Shown here piece by piece: positions 33,554 to 42,157 of a stretch of 64,000 nucleotides of DNA. Under the pieces are notes generated by a model that saw only the letters and a program-made list of their open reading frames with translations, was not told the origin of the DNA and searched no databases. The position numbers and the translations under genes are program-made. Numbering within the stretch: position 1 is the stretch's first letter; each line of letters starts with the position of its first letter. Source of the DNA: Ignavibacteria bacterium UBA7675 (GTDB lineage: Bacteria > Bacteroidota > Ignavibacteria > Kapaibacteriales > UB7675); contig DLHF01000080.1 of the NCBI GenBank assembly GCA_002483085.1, forward strand, positions 1 through 64,000, in the 5' to 3' direction.

Positions 33554-35041
33554 ATGTTTCTTCCTTCGCTTCTCGGCCATACAGCCGAACTACTTCGCAT
33601 TATCAGAAAGTCGCCACAACCGGCAGACTCTCTGGCATCAGAATATTTTCGCTCTAAAAAATACATCGGCTCGAAGGAGCGACGGTTTATTTCCGAACTC
33701 GTTTTTGCGTCTCTTCGTACCTTCTCGGCATGCAGCCATTGCGCCGAAACTGCTACGGCACTTGTTGGCGAGCCTGTTGTTGCAATAACCGGAAAAAAGC
33801 CCGTGGATGCGGCGATGGTGGGAACCGTAGCCACTGCGTGCATACTGGCGGAATTTCTCGGCTCGATGAACAGTAAAGAGGCGATAGCAGCACTGCCGGG
33901 GACTGTGGTGGAAGAAGGCTCTGTGCCGTATCTCGCTGGCGAGGCATGGGCTCAAGCTACGGGGCATACAGCCGAGCAGGGCAGGAAGTGGGCCGATCAT
34001 ATTTTTGCCGCATGGGAACACCTTGCAACTACTTGTGAAGATATTCTCCAGCGCGGCCCGGACGGCAGCGACGAGCTCGACCTGCTCGGCGTGCGATACT
34101 GTGTGCAGCCCTGGATGCTCAAAGCGTGGAAGGACGACCTGTTTCACACAAGATCGTGGCGCGATGTTGCCAGCCTCGCTCTGTCGCTGTTGCCCTCGGC
34201 GCCGCTGAACTTGCGGGTACAGACCATGCTGATGGTGCGCGACGAAGCGGTAAAGAGGTTGTGCGAGCAGGGAGTAGACGCTGTGCCCGGCACTATTTCG
34301 CCTGCGGCGATTATCTGCCGCAAGCGTGTGGATTTGCGTAGCCTCGATGTCGTAACCAGCGGGATTGTAGAAGTGCAAGACGAGGCCAGCCAGCTCGTGG
34401 CTTATGGGCTTGCGCCGGAGGAACACTGGACAGTATTAGACGCATGCGCTGGTGCTGGTGGGAAATCGCTGCATATCGCTGTGCTCAAACGCGACAATGG
34501 CGAGGTTGTTGCTGCCGATATCGAATTCCGGCGGTTGAAAGAAGTTGCTTTCAGGGCGCGCCGAGCGGGTTTGTCGTCGATACGCACTGTGCCAATTGGC
34601 CGGGGAACCCGCCCGGGTGAACTGCCGCGCGAGCTGGAGCGCTACCGCAATCGCTGTGATGCCGTTGTGGTGGATGCGCCCTGCTCCGGTATGGGCACTG
34701 TGCGCCGTATGCCTCTGCCCAAGTGGCGGCTTACTCCCGAACTGCTTGCGCGGCACGCTGCCAAGCAACGCAGTGTGCTGGCCGCCTATGCCCCGTGTGT
34801 GCGCCCGGGTGGAGTGCTGCTGTATTCTACTTGCTCTGTGATGCCACAGGAGAACGACGAAGTTGTAGAAGCATTTCTGGCCGATCATCCAGAGTTTGAG
34901 CCCGAGCCATTAGCTACTGCATTTGCAGCGTATGGTGTGGAAGTGCCCGGACTGGCAAGCGACCGCGCAACTCTTACACTGACTCCCGCTGAACACGGCA
35001 CTGATGGTTTTTTTCTGGCCCGCATGAGAAGGCGGGAGTAG
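33554..35041 (+). CDS. RsmB/NOP2-family RNA (cytosine-C5) methyltransferase
   Basis: 495 residues. The N-terminal region resembles NusB-like/RsmB N-domains (KYIGSKERRFISELVFASLR). The catalytic part has the SAM motifs ILDACAG-type (TVLDACAGAGGKSLHIAVL), EVVAADIEFRRLKEV and VVVDAPCSGMGTVRRMP, with the catalytic Cys in DAPCSG. The second Cys is in LLYSTCSVMPQENDEVVEAF. Both cysteines are required for the m5C mechanism. The likely substrate is 16S rRNA or tRNA. The usual RsmB length is ~430; the extra length is in the helical middle part. It is the second gene of the unit begun by the oxidoreductase. Confidence 0.9.
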   Translation: MFLPSLLGHTAELLRIIRKSPQPADSLASEYFRSKKYIGSKERRFISELVFASLRTFSACSHCAETATALVGEPVVAITGKKPVDAAMVGTVATACILAEFLGSMNSKEAIAALPGTVVEEGSVPYLAGEAWAQATGHTAEQGRKWADHIFAAWEHLATTCEDILQRGPDGSDELDLLGVRYCVQPWMLKAWKDDLFHTRSWRDVASLALSLLPSAPLNLRVQTMLMVRDEAVKRLCEQGVDAVPGTISPAAIICRKRVDLRSLDVVTSGIVEVQDEASQLVAYGLAPEEHWTVLDACAGAGGKSLHIAVLKRDNGEVVAADIEFRRLKEVAFRARRAGLSSIRTVPIGRGTRPGELPRELERYRNRCDAVVVDAPCSGMGTVRRMPLPKWRLTPELLARHAAKQRSVLAAYAPCVRPGGVLLYSTCSVMPQENDEVVEAFLADHPEFEPEPLATAFAAYGVEVPGLASDRATLTLTPAEHGTDGFFLARMRRRE

Positions 35042-35073
35042 AAGCGTTCGCAAGCGCAGATCACGTTTTCTTT

Positions 35074-35349
35074 TGCGCTTCTGCCTCTGGTCGCGCTTTT
35101 GGTCGCTGCACCGCGCAGCACATCTGCCTCGTGGTTGCTATGCCGCTATTCGCGTTTGGCAGGGTGCACAGACTAGTAAGAGCCACAGGAATGCCCGATG
35201 TACTGGTAGCCTAGCAGGTATCCACCTGCTTTGCCCACTTCTCTGATGTAGTCTTTGGGCAATTGGCGCATGGCTTTCGACCAGAGACGCAGCGGATTGT
35301 GCGACCGGTGACAGCGACAGGACGGGCGATGCAGCGCTGCCCGTGCCAC
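35074..35349 (+). repeat. Interspersed intergenic repeat, copy 7 (longest, with passenger fragment)
   Basis: Left end TGCGCTTCTGCCTCTGGTCG, head CTGCACCGCGCAGCACATCT at about 35106-35125, right core GCGACCGGTGACAGCGAC from 35301, ending GCCCGTGCCAC at 35349. At ~276 bp this is the longest copy. Its interior encodes on the other strand the tail of an unrelated protein (see pseudogene). It occupies the first part of the 889-bp gap before the TonB receptor. The rest of the gap (35350-35930) holds an orphan terminator and no gene I recognise. Confidence 0.75.
35173..35298 (-). pseudogene. Gene-tail remnant (41 codons plus stop) inside a repeat element
   Basis: The minus strand reads NPLRLWSKAMRQLPKDYIRE, then VGKAGGYLLGYQYIGHSCGSY, then TAG (35175-35173). 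The composition looks like a real protein C-terminus: a basic amphipathic helix followed by a Gly/Tyr-rich end. The frame is cut off exactly where the repeat core begins, and no start codon or promoter is associated. I do not recognise the family; tails of this general kind occur on membrane-associated transferases, but that is a guess. It is best read as a gene fragment trapped in, or carried by, the repeat element. Confidence 0.45.
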
Positions 35350-35709
35350 AGCATTATACTACGAGGGGTGCTCCAGATTTTAGCTCAGAAACGCCATTTT
35401 TCATGAGTAAAAGGCGTTTGTTGCCGTCGTCCTACACCTCTTTTTGCGGCAGATGTTGCGCTCTCAATGTTTCTGCTTCGTACTATAGGAGAACGTCCGA
35501 CGCCAAAATCAGCCAAACTCCCATAGCTATTACCACTGCGAAATTGTAATTTCCAAACGCTTGTGCCGGGGATTTTCTCCGCATTTCCGATAGTCGCTTT
35601 CTGTCGCGGGCTGTTCCGTCCTATGTGGCGAATTGCGAATATCTCGGTTCATCCGATTGCTGTGCAAACACGACTGGCACATGCACGGTCATTTGATAGG
35701 TTATGATGG

Positions 35710-35743
35710 GGGCCGCACTATCACCGGGATAGTGCGGCTTTTT
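35710..35743 (+). terminator. Orphan intrinsic terminator
   Basis: Perfect 11-bp stem (35712-35722 with 35728-35738), loop ACCGG, then five T. No coding gene lies upstream on this strand for ~670 bp, so it ends either a read-through from the RNA methyltransferase gene or an uncharacterised short transcript. Confidence 0.75.
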
Positions 35744-35930
35744 ATACACCGGCACAGAGCTGTACATCGCACGACCGAAGTTCGCCAGCCCATCCCATAA
35801 AGATCCGCAGGACAGCCACCAACGCCCTTCCTACAAAAAAAATAACTGAAACATTTGTACTGCTTACGCGTCTGTTGGCTGCGAATTTTAAAACGAACAT
35901 TTGCCCGTGTGGGCAGTAGGATGAGTAGGT

Positions 35931-38234
35931 ATGAACCGATTAATAACAGCTTATATGCTGGTGTGTTGTGCTGTGTTTTTTCTTCCATCGCCGGGTAAGT
36001 CCGCCACGTTGACAATGATTCCCGACCCGCAGGGCACTGCTTCTATAAGCGGGTATGTTGTAGACAGCACAACAAAGGAAACGCTGATTTCTGCAACTGT
36101 AAGCATAAAAGGGACAAAGCTCGGTGCTTTTACCAACAAAAGTGGTTTCTACTCAGTAAAAAGCATTCCGGCTGGCAAGCAGACAGTTGTCATCAGTATG
36201 GTCGGGTACAGCCGAAAAGAAGTGACGTTGACATTTGGCGAAAAAGAGTCAAAGACCATCACCTTCAGTATGCAGCCGCAGGACATGCAGACCGAAGGAG
36301 TAGTGGTAGAGGGCGACCGCGACATCGAAAAGCGCGAAATCACTATTAGCAAGGTCAATATTCCCATCGAGCAGTTGAGCCAGCTTCGCATCGGCGGGGA
36401 GTCTGATATTTTTCGCTCGTTGCAATACCTGCCTGGTATTCTTACCTCGTCGCAGATTTCGAGTGGCCTGTATGTGCGTGGTGGCTCGCCGGACCAAAAC
36501 CTCGTGCTTATCGACGGTTCTACGGTGTACAACCCTTCGCACCTGTTCGGATTTATTTCCGCATTTAACACCGATGCTATCAAAGATGTAGAGCTGATCA
36601 AAGGCGGCTTTCCGGCGGAGTACGGCGGCAGGCTTTCCAGTGTCCTGACGCTTACCCAAAAGGACGGCAATCAGAACGAGTTTGAAGGAGTGGCTTCGCT
36701 TGGAGCTATTTCCTCGCGTCTCTCGCTGGAAGGACCTATTGGCGATGGCTCGTGGTTCATAGGCGGGCGCCGCACCTATCTCGACCTTATCATAGGGCTG
36801 CTGCCTGATGACCCGGAAAATCCCTTGCCTAATTTTGCATTCTACGACCTCAACGCCAAGATATCGCAGAACTTGGGATCGAATGATAAAATATTTATCA
36901 GCGGTTTTATGAGCGACGACGATCTCTCGCTCAAGGGCACAGGTGTAGAGTTCAATGTCGGGCTTGGCAATAGGACAGGAGCTGCCCGCTGGACGCATAT
37001 TTTTTCGGAAGACCTCTTTTCCGTCGTTAACCTCAGTGCCAGCCGGTATAAAAACGGATTTGATGCCAACAACGCGGGGTTTGAAGTAGAAGCCTCAAAC
37101 TCTATTCTCGATTACACACTCAAGGCCAACCTCGAATGGTTTGCCTCTGATGTTTTGACTGTAAAGGGCGGTACGGAGATCAACCGGTTTACCTTTAACT
37201 ACTACCAGAACTTTACAGGCGATAGAGATTCTACCTCGCCGACAGGCTCGACAGGGCGTGGCACAACGAATTTAGAGATCAACGACTGGACCTATTCTCT
37301 TTTTGCCCAGGGCAACTACCAGTTCTCCGATCTCGTGTCGATGCAAGCTGGTTTGCGCGGCGACTACTGGAAATTGAGCGAAATAGGTACTGTCGACCCT
37401 CGCCTGGCTTTGCGCTACCAGTGGCAGCCCGATGTCGCTTTTAAAGCGGCGTGGGGCATATACCACCAGTATTTGCGCTTGGCTTCCAACCCCGATTTTT
37501 CTTTCTTTGATACATGGCTGCCTACCGATTCTACTGTACAGCCCAGCCGGGCATCGCACTATATCTTTAGTGTAGAAACCATGCCCTTTGACGGTTATGA
37601 TTTCAATGTAGACCTGTATTACAAAGATTTGACAAACATCAGCGAGCTCAACCGCTTTTCGACAAACGCAGCCAATGTGACGGATGTATTCTTTAGCGGC
37701 AATGGCGAGGCATACGGCGTAGAGTTTTTTCTGCAAAAGAAAAAGGGCAGGCTCACCGGCTGGCTGGGCTATGCTCTTGGCTGGGTGTATTCTACGTTCG
37801 ACAGCATCAACGGCGGCGCGCGATTCCGCCCGAAATACGACAGGCTGCACGACTTCAAGGCGGTGGCTTTATACCGCCTGAACGACACTTGGGAGATTGG
37901 CGCTTCCTTTTCCTTCCAGAGCGGGCAGTCGTACACAGCTATGACATCGTGGTACCAGACATCGCTGCCCGGCGAGAGCACAGACGCAGGGCTTTCGGTG
38001 CCCGGCCAGCGTTATGGCTACCGCCTGCCTCCTTCGCACCAGCTCAACCTGAATGTGAACTACAATTTTACAGTTTTCGACTTGCCAGCGCGCTTGCTGC
38101 TAGATATCTACAATGTGTATTCGCGCCGGGATATATGGTTCCGGTACTACGACACAACAAAAGAACGGCCTACGGTGACGGATGTGCGGCTTTTGCCAAT
38201 TCTTCCCACTGTTTCATTCGAAGTGAAATTTTAA
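35931..38234 (+). CDS. TonB-dependent receptor with CarboxypepD_reg-like N-domain
   Basis: 767 residues. A signal peptide at ~1-24 is followed by a carboxypeptidase-regulatory-like domain (SISGYVVDSTTKETLISATV...GFYSVKSIPAGKQTVVISMVGY, residues ~33-110). The plug comprises ISSGLYVRGGSPDQNLVLID, GSTVYNPSHLFGFISAFNTD and VELIKGGFPAEYGGRLSSVL. A 22-stranded-type barrel extends to the C-terminus and ends in the aromatic-flanked VSFEVKF typical of outer-membrane proteins. It imports an unknown ligand with TonB energy. The following DUF4249 lipoprotein 72 bp downstream is a frequent partner of such receptors in Bacteroidota. No riboswitch is evident upstream. Confidence 0.92.
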   Translation: MNRLITAYMLVCCAVFFLPSPGKSATLTMIPDPQGTASISGYVVDSTTKETLISATVSIKGTKLGAFTNKSGFYSVKSIPAGKQTVVISMVGYSRKEVTLTFGEKESKTITFSMQPQDMQTEGVVVEGDRDIEKREITISKVNIPIEQLSQLRIGGESDIFRSLQYLPGILTSSQISSGLYVRGGSPDQNLVLIDGSTVYNPSHLFGFISAFNTDAIKDVELIKGGFPAEYGGRLSSVLTLTQKDGNQNEFEGVASLGAISSRLSLEGPIGDGSWFIGGRRTYLDLIIGLLPDDPENPLPNFAFYDLNAKISQNLGSNDKIFISGFMSDDDLSLKGTGVEFNVGLGNRTGAARWTHIFSEDLFSVVNLSASRYKNGFDANNAGFEVEASNSILDYTLKANLEWFASDVLTVKGGTEINRFTFNYYQNFTGDRDSTSPTGSTGRGTTNLEINDWTYSLFAQGNYQFSDLVSMQAGLRGDYWKLSEIGTVDPRLALRYQWQPDVAFKAAWGIYHQYLRLASNPDFSFFDTWLPTDSTVQPSRASHYIFSVETMPFDGYDFNVDLYYKDLTNISELNRFSTNAANVTDVFFSGNGEAYGVEFFLQKKKGRLTGWLGYALGWVYSTFDSINGGARFRPKYDRLHDFKAVALYRLNDTWEIGASFSFQSGQSYTAMTSWYQTSLPGESTDAGLSVPGQRYGYRLPPSHQLNLNVNYNFTVFDLPARLLLDIYNVYSRRDIWFRYYDTTKERPTVTDVRLLPILPTVSFEVKF

Positions 38235-38306
38235 TACGTACATTGCGGACCGTGTTGTACAGAGCGAACTACAGTGTTTGCCACGGCTCCGAGGAGAAAA
38301 TAGACT

Positions 38307-39191
38307 ATGAAAAAAATACATCTTTTGTTTGTGGTGGCGCTGCTGGCCGGACTGAGCGCCTGTGAGGATCCTGTGCCCAGCGATTATCTTCAGCAAAACG
38401 GGGTAGAGGCAATCCTTATCGTAGGAGAACCGATTCAAGAAATAAGGCTGATGCGCAGCCAGGACGTGAAGGATACATTTTCTATAACAGCGGCATTTAT
38501 CAAAGACGCCGATGTGAAAATCCTGACCGATAGCGACACACTACAGCTTCTGTATCGCGAAACAGAGAAGGGGTCTGAATACTGGTATCCGGGCAAGGAC
38601 ACGCTGTACAAAGTACAGCCTAACACGACGTATCGCCTGCGTATACGGTTGGCCGGTGGTGGGCTGATCACAGGGACAACGACCACGCCGGGGCAAATTA
38701 GCTATACGCGTGTCATCCCCGATACATTGGAATATCCCAAAGACACGACGAACCTTACGACCGATGAAAAGCTGCGCCTGTCCTGGACGCCGCTGCCGGG
38801 AATAAACGAGTATATTCTGCGGGTGTCGGCTCTGGACACTTTGGAGTACGGAAAATATTTGAACCCGCCTACAGAGGAAAAAAACCGGAGAATTGAGCGT
38901 TTCTGGGAAGAGAATGCGCCGAAGTACGACGATATTACCCGCTGGGCATATATTCCGGCTACTAATATTCCCGGTTCTTGGAATGCGTTCAAGTGGTTTG
39001 GTGTGCAGGAAGTTTCGGTGTTTGCTCCCGATCCGAATTTTACCAAATGGTTCAAGCAGATACGCTTCGGTGGTGCCAGCCCTACCTACAACGCATTGCT
39101 CGGCAGTGTGCAGGGCGAATCGGCTGTTGGTGTTTTTGCCTCTGCTTCGGTTACATCGGATACGACCTTTGTAATAAAAAATCAACCGTAA
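38307..39191 (+). CDS. DUF4249 lipoprotein, partner of the TonB receptor
   Basis: 294 residues. The signal ends in the lipobox GLSAC at residues ~15-19, followed by acidic EDPVPSDY. The family start VEAILIVGEPIQEIRLMRSQD leads to a beta-sandwich part (FIKDADVKILTDSDTLQLLY, YPGKDTLYKVQPNTTYRLRI, TGTTTTPGQ). The C-terminal half is aromatic-rich (FWEENAPKYDDITRWAYIPA, WNAFKWFGVQEVSVFAPD). It is probably an outer-membrane lipoprotein assisting uptake by the adjacent receptor, from family context only. It ends at a terminator shared with the convergent kinase gene. Confidence 0.85.
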   Translation: MKKIHLLFVVALLAGLSACEDPVPSDYLQQNGVEAILIVGEPIQEIRLMRSQDVKDTFSITAAFIKDADVKILTDSDTLQLLYRETEKGSEYWYPGKDTLYKVQPNTTYRLRIRLAGGGLITGTTTTPGQISYTRVIPDTLEYPKDTTNLTTDEKLRLSWTPLPGINEYILRVSALDTLEYGKYLNPPTEEKNRRIERFWEENAPKYDDITRWAYIPATNIPGSWNAFKWFGVQEVSVFAPDPNFTKWFKQIRFGGASPTYNALLGSVQGESAVGVFASASVTSDTTFVIKNQP

Positions 39192-39196
39192 AGCAA

Positions 39197-39233
39197 AAGA
39201 GCCGGGGGGCAGATATTTCGTCCCTCGGCTTTA
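39197..39233. terminator. Intrinsic terminator between DUF4249 and the PAS kinase
   Basis: Ten pairs including two G-U (39200-39209 with 39221-39230), 11-nt loop. It has A-rich and T-rich flanks, so it can serve both convergent genes. Confidence 0.7.
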
Positions 39234-39236
39234 TTC

Positions 39237-40706
39237 CTACTCTGCATTCCGCAGTGGCAAGCGAATTGTAAACGATGTTCCGCAATTCACACGCGAGTCG
39301 ACAGAAATTTCACCGTCGTGTATGTCGACAAATTCTTTTACAATCGACAGGCCGAGACCTGTACCTTTGATTGCACCTGTATTCGAAGCGCGGAAGAAGG
39401 GATTAAAGAGCAGGGGAAGCTCTTCATCCGGTATGCCAATGCCTTGGTCGCTTACCTGAAAAAACACATTGTTATAGCGATGATATACGCGGAAGATCAC
39501 TGATGAACTCCCGGGCGAATACTTAATGGCATTCGACAGCAGATTGCGAAGTGCATAGCGCAGCAACTTGCTATCCGCAAAAAGAGCAGGAATATCCTGA
39601 GCGAAATAAGCGTCGATTGTATGGCCGATAGTGCCGGAGGAAGTTATGTCGTCGAGCACTGTATTACACAAGTCCACCACATTAATATTGGCTGGTTTGT
39701 ACAGAGTTTGTACCGAATCGGCAGCCGATTGCATCAGCACATCGTCCATCAGCCTTGTAAGCTCCGATACCCGTTCGCGAATCTTTCCTATTTCGGTACG
39801 GCGCTGTTCTTCATTCATGCGGTTGATATAGCGATCCAGCAGCTCGGTCGACATCATAATACCTGACAGCGGTGTGCGAAACTCGTGCGATACCGTGCCA
39901 ACAAAGCGTGTTTTCAGTAGGTTGAGCTCGCGTTCGCGTTTGAGTGCCGCTTCCAGCTCCTGCTCAGCTATTTTACGTTCGGTAATGTCGCGTCCGTAAA
40001 TCGAAGCTCCTGTCACCGTGCCGTGTACCACAATGGGCGTAAACGACAGTTCGTAATATATTTCCCGTCCGTTTACATAGCGATGATATTCCTTGCGGAA
40101 CGGCTCTCCCTGCAACGCAGTTTCGTACAGTGATTTCCAGTAACCGCGTTCGCCGGGCGAGCAAAGGTCCAGCACCATATTACCTTCTTCTGCTTGGCAT
40201 GGCGTTGTCTTGCAATCTGCAAAAATGGAGCGAAACGCGCTGTTGCAGCCAGTGATAACCAAATCGTTATCAACCGACCAGATCAGATCATTGGTATGCT
40301 CGATGAGCGCAGAGAGCCGGGCGCGCGATTGCAGCAATTCTTCTTCGGCAATCCGGCAGCGTTCTATCTGTTCGGCGAGATATTCGACAACGACAATTGC
40401 GTCGTTGGAGTCGGTTTGCATCATATCCGACGCACCGGAAAGCACTTGCAATTGCAGGATGAAATCGCGCATCTTTTCGATAAGAGTGTGTTGCTTTACA
40501 GCGTCCTCGCGCAGCCTGTTGTTAGCTTCGGTAAGCTCCTGCGAGCTAATATCCATAGCGCGTTCGAGCAAGGCTCTATCGGCTGTATGGTGGTCGTAGG
40601 TTTTGCTGATGGCTTCCAGCAGCGCGTCCATGCCCTCTGGAAGCGATGCTGTCCACTGCGGTCCGATATGCTTTTTTAGCTGGCGAATAAGGAGCAAGTT
40701 GTACAT
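39237..40706 (-). CDS. PAS-domain sensor histidine kinase, coupled to FIST sensor
   Basis: 489 residues, no membrane segment. The N-terminal ~120 residues (LIRQLKKHIG...LLERAMDISSQELTEANNRLRE) form a helical region usually seen in kinases paired with FIST proteins. A PAS domain spans ~130-245 (LIEHTNDLIWSVDNDLVITGCNSAF...YGRDITERKIAEQ). The HisKA phosphoacceptor is His274 in TVSHEFRTPL. The HATPase domain has NLLSNAIKYS (N box), DQGIGIPDEE (G1) and KGTGLGLSIV (G2). No receiver is attached and no response regulator gene is adjacent. Its start codon overlaps the FIST stop (TAATG), so translation is coupled. Confidence 0.92.
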   Translation of the reverse strand: MYNLLLIRQLKKHIGPQWTASLPEGMDALLEAISKTYDHHTADRALLERAMDISSQELTEANNRLREDAVKQHTLIEKMRDFILQLQVLSGASDMMQTDSNDAIVVVEYLAEQIERCRIAEEELLQSRARLSALIEHTNDLIWSVDNDLVITGCNSAFRSIFADCKTTPCQAEEGNMVLDLCSPGERGYWKSLYETALQGEPFRKEYHRYVNGREIYYELSFTPIVVHGTVTGASIYGRDITERKIAEQELEAALKRERELNLLKTRFVGTVSHEFRTPLSGIMMSTELLDRYINRMNEEQRRTEIGKIRERVSELTRLMDDVLMQSAADSVQTLYKPANINVVDLCNTVLDDITSSGTIGHTIDAYFAQDIPALFADSKLLRYALRNLLSNAIKYSPGSSSVIFRVYHRYNNVFFQVSDQGIGIPDEELPLLFNPFFRASNTGAIKGTGLGLSIVKEFVDIHDGEISVDSRVNCGTSFTIRLPLRNAE

Positions 40707-41857
40707 TACACTTCCCTAAAAGCGGTGATGGTCATAGTTTGATTGTGAAGCTCGCAGAATGATGTATCGGTGGCTGATACAAGTGGGGAAATTTCGCCGT
40801 AGGAGTAGAAACCAGCGATAACGGTGGATGTGCCGAGTATACCACTTACCTCTTCTATCTCTTCCTCTATGCGCTGTTCAAGCACGTTTTTTCTTCCAAT
40901 ACAGCTTATCAGGATAGCGAGATCGGGTGGTTGTTCCTGCAGCAGCAGCGAGCTGTTATGTGCTGCCTGTGCGGCGCCGTCGATCAGGCGTTCAAAGTTA
41001 GCTTTCATAAATCGCGCGTACCAGCCCAATGGTATATCGCCAGCAAAGGTCATGCTTTTTTCCCGTTCGTTTACTGATAGTATTGTGCGTACAAGCGAGC
41101 GACTGTCGCCGTTTTGGGGACAAATGCTGAGTGGAAACAGCAGGGCGCTGCCCGGCAGGCCATCGGCTTGGTCGCCGAGATAGCGTTTGTATAAGTCGAG
41201 AGCCGATTGGCCATCGAGTTCGTACAGCACATTGCTGTGCGCTTTTGTAACAAGGCGCTCGGGGCCAAATGGATCCCAGCCACCGACTGATCCATAGCCA
41301 ATGCGAATGCGGTCGCCATAGAAGCCTATTACAACGATACGTCCTTCCACTGGCGGCTGGTCGAGACCCACAACTGTTTGCTCAAAGCGGTTGCCGTCAC
41401 CGGCAAGCCCGCCTGTGATTACCATTTCGGGCGGCAGCGAGGTCTTGAGTCCGCTAATGAGCTCGCTGCCATTTACTCGTTGTCCGTCGGATAGCACAAA
41501 GACATAGACAAGACCGTCGTGTGGCAATGCCTGTCCTAAAGCCTCGCCGGCGGCAAAACTGTTGGCAAAATCTTCGATGGATACTGCGGCTGCCGATAGT
41601 GTGGTATGCTCAAATTCTACGGCGGTTATTGCAATCGAGTCGTCGTACACCGATGTACCAATAATTTCACCAGCAGTAGAGCAGACAAGAATATGCGCGT
41701 AGGGATAGCATTCGCGCAGCGTGTTGTAATATTGTGGATCGGCGAGCAGTAGCCTATCGCCAAAGGCAAACACAATGGTAGCGTGGCTACCGAGATTACC
41801 GTCGCGCATGATACGGCTCTCGTGCCCACGCTCCCAGATGAGCTGTTCGGTTATCAT
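40706..41857 (-). CDS. FIST-domain sensory protein (NosP-like)
   Basis: 383 residues, soluble. The FIST N-domain covers ~25-215 (ILVCSTAGEIIGTSVYDDSI, VFVLSDGQRVNGSELISGL, TGGLAGDGNRFEQTVVG, GSVGGWDPFGPERLVTKAHS). The FIST C-domain covers ~220-365 (LDLYKRYLGDQADGLPGSALLFPL, FAGDIPLGWYARFMKANFERLIDGA, AILISCIGRKNVLEQRIEEE, GFYSYGEISP). FIST proteins bind small ligands and signal to a linked kinase. The NosP subgroup binds nitric oxide through haem and inhibits a co-cistronic kinase, and the gene order here fits. Whether this one binds haem cannot be decided by eye. Confidence 0.9.
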   Translation of the reverse strand: MITEQLIWERGHESRIMRDGNLGSHATIVFAFGDRLLLADPQYYNTLRECYPYAHILVCSTAGEIIGTSVYDDSIAITAVEFEHTTLSAAAVSIEDFANSFAAGEALGQALPHDGLVYVFVLSDGQRVNGSELISGLKTSLPPEMVITGGLAGDGNRFEQTVVGLDQPPVEGRIVVIGFYGDRIRIGYGSVGGWDPFGPERLVTKAHSNVLYELDGQSALDLYKRYLGDQADGLPGSALLFPLSICPQNGDSRSLVRTILSVNEREKSMTFAGDIPLGWYARFMKANFERLIDGAAQAAHNSSLLLQEQPPDLAILISCIGRKNVLEQRIEEEIEEVSGILGTSTVIAGFYSYGEISPLVSATDTSFCELHNQTMTITAFREV

Positions 41858-42040
41858 GATTCTTCTCTTATACCCAGGGCTGTTCGCTGTTGGACTGACA
41901 CGTAGTACTATCGGAAGATATGGCTCGGACTAAAGCGATTGCCGATGGAGAAATATGGTTGCACACAGTTATTCCAAGCCCATTTTTTACTGTTCACGCA
42001 GAGCAATGCGAAGGGGCTGGCAAGAGCCGCAGCGGGTGGT

Positions 42041-42088
42041 GCGACCGGTGACAGCGACCGAACACGTGAGCAGCGACGCCCGTGCCAC
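42041..42088 (+). repeat. Interspersed intergenic repeat, copy 8 (right core)
   Basis: A 48-bp core starting GCGACCGGTGACAGCGACC and ending CAGCGACGCCCGTGCCAC. It differs at a single base from the core at 50501-50548. Preceded by a short G-rich stretch but no recognisable head. It lies in the 300-bp gap between the FIST and amidohydrolase genes, where nothing else is visible. Confidence 0.8.
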
Positions 42089-42157
42089 AAAAGAGCTGTA
42101 TGAAGAGTATCTATTCCTTTTTATTGGAAATGAGGCCGCGCTCAGCAGACGAGCGGA

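Noticed and set aside
35550..35745. Cobalamin or other riboswitch ahead of the TonB receptor
   Set aside because: I could not find the B12 box or other conserved aptamer motifs, and the terminator lies ~190 bp upstream of the gene.
35701..36015. A 104-codon minus-strand frame overlapping the start of the TonB receptor
   Set aside because: It runs through the orphan terminator and the receptor signal peptide, and has no recognisable motifs.
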